DNA of 64,000 nucleotides from Microglena sp. YARC (GCA_022414725.1 CM039464.1:60433908-60497907), one strand, 5' to 3'. Positions 34,807 to 45,579 are shown, numbered from the stretch's first letter. Notes: a model not told the origin generated them from the sequence alone. Made by a program: numbers and translations.

Positions 34807-36936
34807 TTACGAAGTTGTGGCCTCGGCCGCGTTCGAAGTTGTGGACGCGGCCGCGGCCTCGGCCTCGGCCGCAATGCGTCGTTTTCTGCGCAAGATAAGA
34901 ATGAAGACGATGGTAGCAATCAAAATCGTGCCCAGACCGACTCCCAACCCGACGCCCAGCGCGATGCTCGAACTGCCCCCGTCTTCCGATGGCATCTGAG
35001 GTGTGGGCGCATCCGTGATGATGGGGGGGGGCGGTTCAGGCACGGGGGACACGGAGACCTCTGTGACCCCCCACGTGTTCTTGAAGGTCTCCTGGAACAC
35101 GATGTTCTCCGTCGCGGGTGGTTCGTTCGCGTACCGAACCGTGACGTCCACGACCACCGACCCCGGGCGTATGCCGGTAATTGAGACGAGCTCGTTAGGG
35201 ACGTCCAGGTTCTTTGCGATCTCTTCGCGCACGGAGTCGTTGAAGACCTGCAAGGCATTGGGGTCGGTCTCGAGGATCGAGTAATCGATTCCGATGAAGG
35301 ATATGGCGAGGCGCGATGCATAGCACCTGGGTATGTACGGGTCGTCGCTGTCGCACTGGGTTTCGGAAATGAGAGAGCGCCAGTCGTGGTTTGTCGAGGG
35401 CAGGGTCTGCGCCGACGATGAGTCGCTCCCGAAGACTGTCCACTCCCATTCCGTGAGCGCGAGTCTGGTGTCGGGTGGCGACGAGGACCGTGGAGTCATC
35501 TTGAGAACGATGTCGATGATGCCGTTCAGCTCCGTGCGGTACAAAATAGCGCGCGCGACGTCCACGCAGTCCTCAGCGCTTCGCCCCCCAGGGAGTACCG
35601 TTCCCGTCCCCGACGGGCACGAGACGCACCGCGCGGCTTCCGCGGCCGCGAAGGTGTTCAGAGGGCAAATGCGGCACGTCGGGTTCGCCTCCGGATCCGG
35701 CGCGAACCATCCGGGATCGCACGGCCAGCAGGACGTGCCGTCGCCCATGCGCCCCGCGCCGCATCCTGAGCAAAAGGAGGCACTCTTGTCTTTGCGCAGC
35801 GAACTGCTTTCACCGGGGTCGTCGATCTCCCCCCTGTACTCCTGGCCCAGCCTGGAGTCCTGGTCACTCTTCGTAGAGAAGCCCGACGGGCAGGGGGTGG
35901 GCGCTTCCAGCGCTGCGATCAGCGTCGCGACGACCTGCCCCACGGGGGACGTCACGAGAGGCTGCATCCACCAGCTCTGAGGGACAGGCACCAGCCAGTA
36001 TCGCATCCCTAGGGCGCGCGAGAGCTGCATGAAGTCCCAGTGCGGCTCGAAGGTGAACATCATTTCGATAAGAGGCGTCCCTGGCGCGCAGAACATAGCG
36101 TTCACGAGGCCCGCTCCGTGGAAGCCCACCACGGCCGCCGCTCCTCTGAAGAGCGCGACGATATGCGTCGGTGTTTCGCGGTCGGTGAAGACGACGAGCG
36201 GGTAGGGAGACGCGTGGCGCAGCGCCTCGATGAGCTCGTGCTCGTTGAGCATCCTGCGATCGCTCGACGACCCGCGGGATACGTAGATAACGTAGGGCCT
36301 GTCGTTTTCGACCCGCGAGGGCAGGTGCGCGAGGACAGCTCGCACAAGCTCGGGGTTCGTGTAGCCGGTGTGCCCCGGAGACGGGACAAACAGCTCGTCG
36401 GCGTGGTACACGGTGTGGTGGTCGTACTGCACGATTCTGTGCGCGGGAAGGTCGAATAGCGTCTGGATCCACGTTGTGTCGTTCTTCCAGACGAGAAGCT
36501 TCACCTCGGGGTCTGCGCGCAGGAGCGCGATGCCCTCGGCGATCTTGGGGACGATTTCGTACATGAAATGGAACGTCATGAACCCGTAGCTGTGGACCAC
36601 TGAGAACAGCTTGGCGTGGCGCTCCTCGCGGGGAAAGTGGCTCAGACGTTGGATCAGGGCGTAGAACGGCATCCTCGGTTCCGATACGAGCGGGTACACC
36701 ACTTCGCGGGCGTGCGGGACGAGAACGTCGCCCAGGGGACCGGCGACGAGTGCCCTGTCGTACCGGGTGACTCCGATGACGGGGGGGTACGGGCGGTCCT
36801 CGGGGTTCTGCACGAACCACGCACGCAGTTCGGTGGTCAGCACGTCGGCATTGAGCACGCGCACCTTGAGGTAGGTGCACGAGATACCGGTTACTAAAAT
36901 CAGGGAGAGGGCAGCTATGGGAAGCCGGTACTTCAT
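34807..36936 (-). CDS. GT61 glycosyltransferase fused to a receptor-like ectodomain
   Basis: Intact 709-codon frame from ATG 36,936. A signal or anchor helix (residues ~5-22) is followed by a glycosyltransferase family 61 (DUF563) domain (~60-345) with 'YVIYVSRGSSSDRRMLNE' (214-232), 'VVGFHGAGLVNAMF' (269-282) and 'PGTPLIEMM'. Next is a Cys-rich segment (~388-458) with the CxxC pattern of ephrin-receptor-like (GCC2/GCC3) modules ('CSGCGAGRMGDGTSCWPC'), a SEA-like region (~560-625), one transmembrane helix (~658-682) and a short basic tail ('RRKRR'). GT61 enzymes transfer xylose, arabinose or GlcNAc in the secretory pathway and are normally type II proteins; a type I receptor-like form is unusual. 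The gene is clearly more G+C-rich than its neighbours and is unbroken, so it may be a later acquisition or a host gene. No acceptor can be named. Confidence 0.85.
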   Translation of the reverse strand: MKYRLPIAALSLILVTGISCTYLKVRVLNADVLTTELRAWFVQNPEDRPYPPVIGVTRYDRALVAGPLGDVLVPHAREVVYPLVSEPRMPFYALIQRLSHFPREERHAKLFSVVHSYGFMTFHFMYEIVPKIAEGIALLRADPEVKLLVWKNDTTWIQTLFDLPAHRIVQYDHHTVYHADELFVPSPGHTGYTNPELVRAVLAHLPSRVENDRPYVIYVSRGSSSDRRMLNEHELIEALRHASPYPLVVFTDRETPTHIVALFRGAAAVVGFHGAGLVNAMFCAPGTPLIEMMFTFEPHWDFMQLSRALGMRYWLVPVPQSWWMQPLVTSPVGQVVATLIAALEAPTPCPSGFSTKSDQDSRLGQEYRGEIDDPGESSSLRKDKSASFCSGCGAGRMGDGTSCWPCDPGWFAPDPEANPTCRICPLNTFAAAEAARCVSCPSGTGTVLPGGRSAEDCVDVARAILYRTELNGIIDIVLKMTPRSSSPPDTRLALTEWEWTVFGSDSSSAQTLPSTNHDWRSLISETQCDSDDPYIPRCYASRLAISFIGIDYSILETDPNALQVFNDSVREEIAKNLDVPNELVSITGIRPGSVVVDVTVRYANEPPATENIVFQETFKNTWGVTEVSVSPVPEPPPPIITDAPTPQMPSEDGGSSSIALGVGLGVGLGTILIATIVFILILRRKRRIAAEAEAAAASTTSNAAEATTS

Positions 36937-37364
36937 GGCAACTCGAAGCTTAATGGCGACGGAAGAGAGATAAAAAAAAAGGAAATTATGCAGATTCGGG
37001 GCGAGGAGGGCCTTTTATCCTGCGATTACGATTATGATTAGCACTACTGGTGATCACTACGTTTACACTCGTTTTTGAGGAACGGACGGCGGAACCTTTC
37101 CCTTGGCGGGGCGCGCTATCAATGCGCCCGTCCTTGTAGTTCTCATCGACTGCGTTTCAGATGCATGATCATTCGCACATGCCACAGCGGCTGGCTGCCG
37201 CATGCCCCATGACCTTTAAAAACTTATAATGATTGAGGATGAGAACAACCATGTCGTAGGATGTAATGATAATGATAATGTAAATACGATTGGGTTTCCC
37301 TGAATTTTGTATTTTTTGTTACTTTTGTAATTTTGGATGGGGAGGACCCCGGTCCGCTCCTCTG
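36937..37364. other. Intergenic region
   Basis: No gene seen. It should hold the promoter of the minus-strand GT61 gene. AT-rich short repeats such as AATGATAATGATAATG occur near 37,265. Confidence 0.55.
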
Positions 37365-37492
37365 CTCTCACAATCGCAAGGCTGCACTGCATGGAACTGT
37401 TGGGTCAAGGGAGACCGCTTCCATTTTGCAGGGATGCGTGTTGTTGATAAGGTGTACCGTACACTCCAGAAAGCGGTTTCATTTTAGTATTC
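37365..37492 (+). mobile_element. Right end of a Tc1-like element
   Basis: Contains CTCTCACAATCGCAAGGC, GGTGTACCGTACACTCCAG and the inverted end CATTTTAGTATTCCGTCG. It abuts an orphan D5 fragment directly at 37,493. The left end is not seen nearby. Confidence 0.7.
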
Positions 37493-37496
37493 CGTC

Positions 37497-37905
37497 GTGT
37501 TTAATAAATTCGTTCGTCTTTCCAACGGATCTTGAGGTAGGATGTCGGCTAGGTCGTCGCGGCGCTCAAACTCGTGCTCGCGCTCAGGGTGTAGCACAAA
37601 GTTTGATCGCATGGGTACCACGACCATCCGCTTGACGAAGACGCTGTCTCCTCCGTCGAACTTGGGACAATCGCCTTTGTTGAAGACAATAACAACGCCA
37701 GCCTGCCACATGAAGTCGGACGAGTTCCCCGTGCCACATGAGCGCCCTTCGATACGCACACCCTCTCCCCCCGCAATGCGTTTGATAAACGCATCGTCCA
37801 GTGAGATACCGAGTTTCATTTCTTCTAACACCAGGAGCCTCACGCCCTTCATTGACTTGAGTCCCGCGTCGTGGTCATCACGACCCCCTTTGTCAAGTAT
37901 TTGAG
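37497..37905 (-). pseudogene. Second orphan fragment of D5 helicase
   Basis: The minus-strand frame 37,852-37,484, with its 5' extension to about 37,905, repeats the helicase part of the main D5 gene: 'MKGVRLLVLEEMKLGISLDD', 'FIKRIAGGEGVRIEGRSCGT' and 'FNKGDCPKFDGGDSVFVKRM'. It is about 80% identical by eye to 39,560-39,890 and is in frame where the main gene is shifted. Upstream and downstream domains are missing. The 221-bp array starts 20 bp away. Confidence 0.85.
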
Positions 37906-37925
37906 AATGAGGAGAAGGTCAATAT

Positions 37926-39018
37926 AGCAGAAGATGTCTAGTTCGTTTTCATAACCATTATTTTGTCGACGCTCTTAATGTTTTAACATTTTAACGGTTT
38001 AACATTAAAAATTGTGTGTTTTCATAAAAACACGGATGTGAATTCTCCAATCTCTATTTGTGCTTTACTCTCTTCGAACGATGTTAAAATGTTAAAATGT
38101 AAACTCGTTAATTGGAAGTCTAAAATAGACCCCCTTCTCTCAATAGAGCAGAAGATGTCTAGTTCGTTTTCATAACCATTATTTTGTCGACGCTCTTAAT
38201 GTTTTAACATTTTAACGGTTTAACATTAAAAATTGTGTGTTTTCATAAAAAACACGGATGTGAATTCTCCAATCTCTATTTGTGCTTTACTCTCTTCGAA
38301 CGATGTTAAAATGTTAAAATGTAAACTCGTTAATTGGAAGTCTAAAATAGACCCCCTTCTCTCAATAGAGCAGAAGATGTCTAGTTCGTTTTCATAACCA
38401 TTATTTTGTCGACGCTCTTAATGTTTTAACATTTTAACGGTTTAACATTAAAAATTGTGTGTTTTCATAAAAACACGGATGTGAATTCTCCAATCTCTAT
38501 TTGTGCTTTACTCTCTTCGAACGATGTTAAAATGTTAAAATGTAAACTCGTTAATTGGAAGTCTAAAATAGACCCCCTTCTCTCAATAGAGCAGAAGATG
38601 TCTAGTTCGTTTTCATAACCATTATTTTGTCGACGCTCTTAATGTTTTAACATTTTAACGGTTTAACATTAAAAATTGTGTGTTTTCATAAAAACACGGA
38701 TGTGAATTCTCCAATCTCTATTTGTGCTTTACTCTCTTCGAACGATGTTAAAATGTTAAAATGTAAACTCGTTAATTGGAAGTCTAAAATAGACCCCCTT
38801 CTCTCAATAGAGCAGAAGATGTCTAGTTCGTTTTCATAACCATTATTTTGTCGACGCTCTTAATGTTTTAACATTAAAAATTGTGTGTTTTCATAAAAAC
38901 ACGGATGTGAAAATCTCTATTTGTGCTTTACTCTCTTCGAACGATGTTAAAATGTTAAAATGTAAACTCGTTAATTGGAAGTCTAAAATAGACCCCCTTC
39001 TCTCAATAGAGCAGAAGA
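37926..39018. repeat. 221-bp tandem array, five copies
   Basis: The word AGCAGAAGATGTCTAGTTCG starts copies at 37,926, 38,147, 38,369, 38,590 and 38,811; the next boundary is at 39,010 because the last copy lost ~22 bp. Copies are almost identical. Each is AT-rich and holds inverted motifs (TGTTTTAACATTTTAACGG / TTTAACATT and ATGTTAAAATGTTAAAATG). It lies between the D5 fragment and the 3' end of the main D5 gene and has no open frame. Confidence 0.95.
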
Positions 39019-39034
39019 GACGATTACTGATTAC

Positions 39035-39095
39035 TTGAGTGCGGCTTGTCCTTCAATGGGCACTCTCGAACGTGTACCGACAAAGGGAGTCTGGT
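39035..39095 (-). mobile_element. Inverted tail of the dispersed element
   Basis: GAGTGCGGCTTGTCCTTCAA and CACTCTCGAACGTGTACCGA are the reverse complement of the last ~60 bp of the element at 34,338-34,600. Confidence 0.7.
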
Positions 39096-39143
39096 GGGTG
39101 GGTGTGATCTAAAACAACCCACGGTACTCGTTCATCTTGCAAT

Positions 39144-42100
39144 TTAGCTGGACCCCACTAACTTGATTCCTCGAATGACCCCGCGCTTCACAACCTTCTT
39201 CTCCTCATCCGTAGAGACTGCCACCTGTGAGGTCTCTTTCCACTCGGTTCCCTGTTTGCCCAAACAGAACGCCTTGACCAGCTTAGTGCTGAATACTGAA
39301 GATGTCTCGTGTCCATAGTGGGACACTTTCCACCGACTCTTGAGGTCCCCGATCCACACCGCGTCCGAAGACGCCCCCGTCACCTCAACCACTTCCTCTA
39401 GCCATTCAGACAGGGGGTTGGCACTGTCCGCAATACCAGACTTCCACTCGGTCATCGAGACCGGTAGGTTGTCGAAGATGCTGGAGATCCCTGGTCGACG
39501 AAAGTGCTCGATGAGCAGCTGCGCCAGCGCAGACCTCCATGTTGGTAGGATGTCGGCTAGGTCGTCGCGGCGCCCAAACTCGTGCTCGCGCTGTGGGTCG
39601 GGGTGTATCAAGAAATTTGAGCGCATAGGGACAACAACCATTCTCTTGACGAATGCGTTGTCTCCTCCGTCGAACTTGGGACAATCGCCTTCGTTGAAGA
39701 TCATTACTACACCAGCCTGCACATGAAGTCGAAAGAGTTCCGGTGCCACACGAGCGCCCGCAAACACGCACACCTTCCCCCCCCGCAATGCGCTTGATCA
39801 ACGCCTCGTCCAACGCGATGTTGGGTTTCATTTCTTCGGCCACCAGTAGCCTCACGCCCTTCATTGGCTTGAGACCCGCGTCATGGTCATCACGTCCCTT
39901 GCAAACGACCCCTTTGTCAAAAACTTTGTGCCATTGCTGCTCCCGTACTCCCAAAAAGTTACCCATAAGGGCCATGAGAGTGCTCTTGCCGTTGTCCCCG
40001 GATGTCTTATCGGTGAAGGCTAGGAATTTCTTCTCCTTGCGTCGACCTGATAGGAGCCCCGCAAAGAAGGCAAGCACGACGTCACGCTCATCGTCAACAG
40101 GCATTACCTTCCGCAAGAAATCATCGAGTTCATCCCTGCATCGCTTGAGGTGGTTGTTGTCCTCTCCCTGGTAATCCCAATTTGCGCACCTACTAATGTT
40201 GTCGGTCATCTCGACTTTTCGGAACACTACTGTGTCCCTCGACGAGCTGTCGAAGACGCCGTTGTTGACTGCAAAGAGATCCGGGTTGATATCGAGGTTA
40301 TCGGCGAATGTCTCGTCAAGGACGAGAGATGCAACGGATTGAAGGAACGCAGAACGTCCCCTAATTGTGTCGACAAACCTCCGAAGCTTCTCATTCGTCT
40401 TGTTCTTCTTATCAACCGGGAATTTGGATGTGAATGATATTTTTATTAATTTGCTGATCCTCATGTTCGAACAGTTTGACCAGCGATTGGTAGCAGGATC
40501 GCAGTAATACATGTCGCCGACACATTCCTTCTTCTTGATTTCTGGCACAAACTTGATTCGGCTGAAGAATTAGGGTGAGGCCTCCATTGAACTTCTCCGC
40601 CAGCACATCCTCAGTGATTGAGGACGACGACAACGAGTCAACATCTCCCCCCCCTATGTGGATGTTGATGGTGTTGTTGACCAGGAAGATGTTCTGCGTG
40701 ATGCCATACATGTTCTTCGCGTGGGAATCTTGAGCCTTGAAGATCATGTTATGGATTGTGTTGATGACCTGCTTGTCTCGGATCTTGCATGCGTTGCACG
40801 TGATGGATTGCACATTTACATATTGGCTTTCACTTCCCATATTCATTAATGCGATTTGCACGTCGGTGCTCTTCACAATGGCACTGCTAATTGTTTTGCC
40901 ATCCATGGTCCGCAGCTCGCATTCGTAGGGTCCTTTGTCACTAGGCACGTTCTTCATGAACCCCGGGTCTTCGTGGATCGGGAACTTGTCGATCAGCGAT
41001 CCATAATATTTGTCATCGACCTCCACCATGTATTGTTTCTTATGGATGGCTCCTTTCGCTCCGTTTTCCATATTGAACTCGATGCTATCGTGTACGACAT
41101 CCAATAATATCATGTTATCAATGTTCAAGTTGATTAGCTTTACCTTCAGGTCCTTGATGATACGATCCTTGTCGAGTTTCACACCCAGTTTGTTGTCGTT
41201 GGTGTCCCATTGTCGGATCCATTCAGCGTACCCCATCGGGTCATCCTCCTTGGCAAGGAAGCAGAGGGTCCCTAGAGTGATCTTTTGCGGCTTAAGATTG
41301 GCCCACACCCTTTCGTGATTGGTGTCAGAGAACTTTGAGGGGCATTTTTTTGCAAAAGCCTTCCAATCTCGCGAGGCGCTGAGTGTCGGTGCCCGTGTCC
41401 ACTGTGTTCTTTAACGCCATCCCGATCTTCAGCCATGAATCGTATCCGCTGGCTCTATGTGCATCGAGTTTGTCCACGAGATTGTAGAGGGATTCCACAT
41501 CCATTCCATGATGCGAGTCGAAAGTCTTCTTAGGCTCCGACAAGTTGTCGTCACCACGAATCACCATTTCCTCCTGGCCGTGTTTGGTGTATGGGCTGTG
41601 CCCCCCCTTCGGATGCACACGGATGCTCAGATTCTGCACGAGTGTATCGAGATCCATGTTCTGTACGTCAAGTTTCGCGACCGAGCCTGCGGCAATATCG
41701 AATTGGTACCAGGCAGTGACTTTCCACGGGTGGGCCTCATCCGGTTTCTTCGATCCGTACAAGAACCACCTGCCGCCCCGTTTGATCACGCTTTCGTCAT
41801 ATATCTTTCCGGGATCCATTTCGGCCAGTCCAGGAATGCAAATGGTGCTCGAGAACGCCATGTGTTCGGTCACGTCGTTGACGAAGTGCTCTCTGATGGC
41901 GAGTTGGATCTCTGGGTGTGTGATGACATTTGGCATGACCACGTGGAGACCATCTTTGTACACCCCTAGGTGTTTCTTGTCGAGTCTTGGAATTGGCTTC
42001 TCGAGGATCACGACGTCCATGTGCTGCTGGTCTACAAAGTACTTGGTGGCCGACACGAGCGCGTCCATGAAATTCTCGATGTGCTTCTGTGTGTAGATGC

Positions 42101-42359
42101 GTTCTGGGGTGTTCTGTCGCATGTCCAGGTCAACGATGACGGGAGAGGTGTCTGTGTGGGCCTCGACGATAGACATGGGTCGACCCTCATCCCTGAGTGC
42201 GTGCACGTATGCCTCGCGGAACGCCTGTGCCTGAGGTCCACCATCAGGGATCGCGAACGAACCGAACATGGGGTCCCCCATAGCACCGTGGGTTGCCTCG
42301 GTGGGGGCAGGGAAGTTCTTGACATGTGCCGCCGCCAGAAGAACATCTAGGGATGACAT
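39144..42359 (-). pseudogene. D5-like primase-helicase, several frameshifts
   Basis: ATG 42,359; about 1060 residues over four frames. The N-terminal primase part has the catalytic-type 'VIVDLDMR' (residues ~74-81) and 'KDGLHVVMP' (~135-143). The middle contains 'DLFAVNNGVFD' of the D5_N domain. The superfamily 3 helicase part has Walker A 'TSGDNGKSTL' (near 39,973-40,002) and a Walker B-like 'GVRLLVAEEMK'. Frameshifts lie at a T7 run near 41,345, near 40,560 and around a C8 run near 39,780, with one more near 39,735. D5 is a core replication protein of Nucleocytoviricota (poxvirus D5 is the prototype). Homopolymer positions make sequencing error possible, but two orphan copies nearby show that the locus has also been rearranged. 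Confidence 0.92.
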
Positions 42360-42517
42360 ATCGGGTGTTTAATTAGTAATGCAATGTATCGTTTTCACTT
42401 TATACAGAATCGAGATGTGAAAATGTGATGTGAGAAATTAATACACCCAAGAACAAAATAAGTATCATTGCGATACGCAAGTGGTGGCAACATCGACCTA
42501 CTCGTATAAACACTCGA
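42360..42517. other. Divergent promoter region
   Basis: Lies between the D5 start and the plus-strand T5orf172 pseudogene. The block GAAAATGTGATGTGAGAAAT (42,417) recurs at 43,039, so the upstream region was duplicated with the gene. Confidence 0.5.
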
Positions 42518-42524
42518 TATAAAG
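42518..42524 (+). promoter_or_regulatory. TATA-like box before T5orf172 copy 1
   Basis: TATAAAG in the context GATATAAAGCTCGC, conserved at the same place before copy 2 (43,602). Confidence 0.45.
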
Positions 42525-42539
42525 CTCGCACAAGCATAT

Positions 42540-42900
42540 TGGTTGAGTCAAGCTTCCTTCCATTGTGTAGCATTCATGGCGCAACACCAGCACGTGTGTA
42601 CGCCCTCGTCGAGCGCGAGTTCCTGGGCAAGTATCAGCCATGCAGGAATAGTACCCAAATGGATCCATTCATTTTTGATGTTCGAGATGCACAAGCGTGC
42701 GTGGATGCAGAGGCTGAATGCTAATCTACATGCGCGGTGGTTCCGATTAATCCAGCCACGAAGAATGTGGGTGAGTACTTCGAAGTGGGCGAAGCCATTT
42801 ACAATGGTATGGAAGTACGCATGTATGGTGACGACTGCGGTGGCAAACAGGAGGAGTGTGACACTCCACGTGATGACTCTGTGGAATCCGCGTTGAATTG
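42540..42900 (+). pseudogene. T5orf172 (GIY-YIG-like) gene, degraded copy 1
   Basis: Reads 'RVYALVEREFLGKY' then, after a loss of the 'VVKVGR' motif, 'MDPFIFDVRDAQACVDAEAE', a stop, and in other frames 'NVGEYFEVGEAIYNGMEV'. The corresponding parts of copy 2 at 43,693-44,031 are intact. It has internal deletions and at least two shifts. Copies 1 and 2 share upstream sequence, so they arose by a ~1-kb segmental duplication. Confidence 0.8.
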
Positions 42901-43601
42901 AGAGATCCGTGAAATTTTTATGGATCGTGAGACATGTGTGGTGATGTGATGTTTGACAACGTCGTTCATTACATTTACGATACGGTGCAAATGCAACAGA
43001 GCAATGGTGCGATGGTTGGATGGGCGCAATGGGCAATGTGAAAATGTGATGTGAGAAATTAATCAATCGCTCAAGATCTGGGCAAAAAATACAGTATCAT
43101 TGCGATACGGCATTCTCATCCAAGTGGTGGTTCCCAGACTATACTGAAGGTATCCGCATGAGGTAAGACACATAGCCACACAACGAAGTATGTTTCGCAG
43201 ATAGGGTATGTATGTATTTATGTATTAATGTTGCTGACGTTGAAATGAGCTGGCGCAGGTGGTCAAATGGCAATGCAAAAAATTGAACAGTGTGGTGGAC
43301 GGTTACAAGTGTGATAATACAATAAGACAACAGTATCAACACGGGTGGTGTGTCATTTGTGAAGAATGGGGTGGTCAATGGGTGCACATTGAAAAGGTGC
43401 GTAGTATAAAAGACAGTGTGGTGGAGGTGAAGGGCGAATAGCATGAGGTAGACACATCCGTCCGTCCATCTGGGCAATGCCCCAAAAAAGATGGGACTTC
43501 ACGAATGAACGAAAGCATCTACATGCAGGATTTAGAGCGGCTTGTCATATGTGTGACATTGGATCTCGATTGGACCTCGTAAAAACGCCCGATTATCACG
43601 G
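42901..43601. other. Spacer, duplicated in part
   Basis: No gene seen. From 43,035 it repeats the upstream region of copy 1 (GTATCATTGCGATACG). The short frame at 43,259-43,441 is not convincing. Confidence 0.45.
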
Positions 43602-43608
43602 TATAAAG
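43602..43608 (+). promoter_or_regulatory. TATA-like box before T5orf172 copy 2
   Basis: TATAAAG in the context GGTATAAAGCTCGC, matching 42,518. Confidence 0.45.
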
Positions 43609-43692
43609 CTCGCGACAGCCATCTTGGCTGAGTAAAGCCTTCCCTTCCCTTGTGTATCATCCATCCATGTCGCACCACACTCACCACACGTC

Positions 43693-44031
43693 GTGTACGC
43701 CCTCGTCGAGCGCGAGTTCCTGGGAAAGTACCCGTTGGTCGTAAAGGTCGGTCGGACCAGCCAGCCGTTCTGCGAGAGGCTCTCGCAGTACCCCAATGGA
43801 TCCCAGATCATTTTTGCCATCCATGTTCGAGATGCACAAGCGTGCGTGGATGCAGAGGCTGAACTGCTCATGTACATGCGCGGTGGTTACGATTCCAGAA
43901 TCCAGCCACGAAGAGATGTGGGTGCCGAGTACTTCGAGGTGGGAGAAGCCACCGTTTACAATGGTATGTTAGAGAACGTTTTGAAGTACGCCTGGTATGG
44001 CGAAGCCGGCGGTGACAAACAGGATGAGTGA
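43693..44031 (+). CDS. T5orf172-domain (GIY-YIG-like) protein
   Basis: The 112-residue product shows 'YALVEREFLGKYPLVVKVGR', the RLSQYPNGS loop, 'AIHVRDAQACVDAEAELLMY' and 'RRDVGAEYFEVGE', the pattern of the T5orf172/MUG113 group of GIY-YIG-like domains common in giant viruses and some phages. These are thought to be DNA-processing or nuclease-like proteins. The nearby ATG (43,667, 'MSHHTHHTS') is in another frame, and no ATG is found in the coding frame after the stop at 43,633. The start given is a GTG. The same mismatch occurs in copy 1, so a non-AUG start, an ancestral indel or a small intron are all possible. Confidence 0.75.
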   Translation: MYALVEREFLGKYPLVVKVGRTSQPFCERLSQYPNGSQIIFAIHVRDAQACVDAEAELLMYMRGGYDSRIQPRRDVGAEYFEVGEATVYNGMLENVLKYAWYGEAGGDKQDE

Positions 44032-44148
44032 GACAGTGACTCGCGCGATGCTATATGGGTTGGCGCTTCGCTTCGCTTCCTCTCCCAAGCGTTTCTGAGA
44101 GAAGTCGATTCTACCATATTTTTTAGCACCTTTCCAAGCTGCAATTCA

Positions 44149-44155
44149 TATAAAG
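44149..44155 (+). promoter_or_regulatory. TATA-like box
   Basis: TATAAAG 38 bp upstream of ATG 44,187. Confidence 0.4.
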
Positions 44156-44186
44156 GTGTCCCGCTTTGTTGAAGAAGACACCACCA

Positions 44187-45579
44187 ATGACAATGTCCGA
44201 ATCAAGGATACCTGATATTCCCAATGTATTGGTGGATGTAATATTGTCCCAGATATGCTGTTGCGTTGTGGAATCATTGAGACGCCTGCCCACAGGCTCC
44301 CCTTTGAAGACGGTTCGTGCGGCATTGCGCCCGCTTGTGAGCGTATGTATGTTGAGTCAGGAGAGCGCGACCTTCGTCGGTGATGACATATGGGAAACTG
44401 TTTTCCAATTGGTCTGCAAGATCTTCAGCAGAAAAGTGTGTGGAGGTGATGTGAAATGCTCGTATCGAAACGCGGTAATGCTGATTCTCGGACGCGGATG
44501 TGAGTTGTGTGACGCTCACCCGAATACTTCCAAAGTGTATTGGCAGTTTGGCAAACGCATTTGTCAGACATGTCTACGTGAAAACACTATTTGCGATTTT
44601 TGCTGTCAAGAATGACCTGAAGGGGTTGGGTCCAGAGGTTGTTTCGTATATTTGTCGGGGACTGCCCTCTATCACAATTGGCATGTACAAACGATATGTC
44701 GACCTCAGCTACGACCTCACATTTCTCTGGAGCGCCGATGTGTATGCGCGTGCGCGGGAGTTCCTTATAAAGGATGCGGTTTGTTTCGGCGACAGTTCTT
44801 CTTATTGTTGCTACACCGAGCTTTGCGAACTCGCAACAGCAAAAGTAATCGCGGACAAGGAGGCTGCACGACTCTCGTGCGTCTCCCTGCGGAAGGCATC
44901 GTTGGATGAATTGTATGACCACATCATGTCGTCTCAAGATCTTGCACATGTGTTCAAGTGCTGCGCAAGTGTGGTGCCCAAGGGTCAGCTGCTCGACAAG
45001 CTGTTGCCCAAGGATCAGTTGGTGGTGTCATGCACAACATCCGATATTCTTGGGGTTACGCACGCTCTGCTCAACCGCAAGCTTGCCGGCTTCATTACAA
45101 AATTATGCATCGATCTCAAAGACCTGCCACACGAGGCCATCATTGCACATGCTGACGCGATATCTGTTGCCGTGATGGCTGAAGTTGCTGCCGCTGTGGG
45201 CGATTCCCCCAAGCTGACGCATGCCGTGTTTTCACGCAAGTATGGAGATGCCATTAAGCAGGCATGTATCGCTTCACAAGATGCTGAAATTCGCAAGCAA
45301 GTGCACTGCATGGTTTCTAAAATCGTGAAAAGAATATGCGTGCGTGATTGGGACTCGATGTTCCGCGGTGTGTTCGAGAGACGCGGATGCACGTGGTCTC
45401 GTTACCTTTACCTATTTCACAATCTAAGTGTTGCGCATCGACGTATTATCCTGGATCAACCCAGTGCACACGGTGTGTGTTGCAGACAATGTAATAAGGA
45501 GTTCAAAACAGTTTCGGACTTGATCCATCATGTGAAGGGTTCTCCGGTTCACCGCCCCTTGACGGGTGTGTCAGCTTAA
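44187..45579 (+). pseudogene. F-box-like / zinc-finger protein, one frameshift
   Basis: ATG 44,187 follows a TATA-like box. Frame one has an F-box-like start ('IPDIPNVLVDVILSQI') and a zinc-binding segment 'GCELCDAHPNTSKVYWQFGK' and 'RICQTCLRENTICDFC', a CxxC...CxxC layout seen in F-box proteins of fungi and giant viruses. At about 44,605 the reading moves to a second frame that starts 'NDLKGLGPEVVSYICRGLPS' and stays open to 45,579, ending in a C2H2-like finger 'CRQCNKEFKTVSDLIHHVKG' and SPVH. Together about 460 residues. A role in substrate recognition for ubiquitin ligase is inferred from the F-box only. Confidence 0.65.

Noticed and set aside
35864..36880. 338-residue Arg/Pro-rich minus-strand ORF
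   Set aside because: A shadow frame of the GC-rich GT61 gene; the GT61 frame has clear domains and this one has none.
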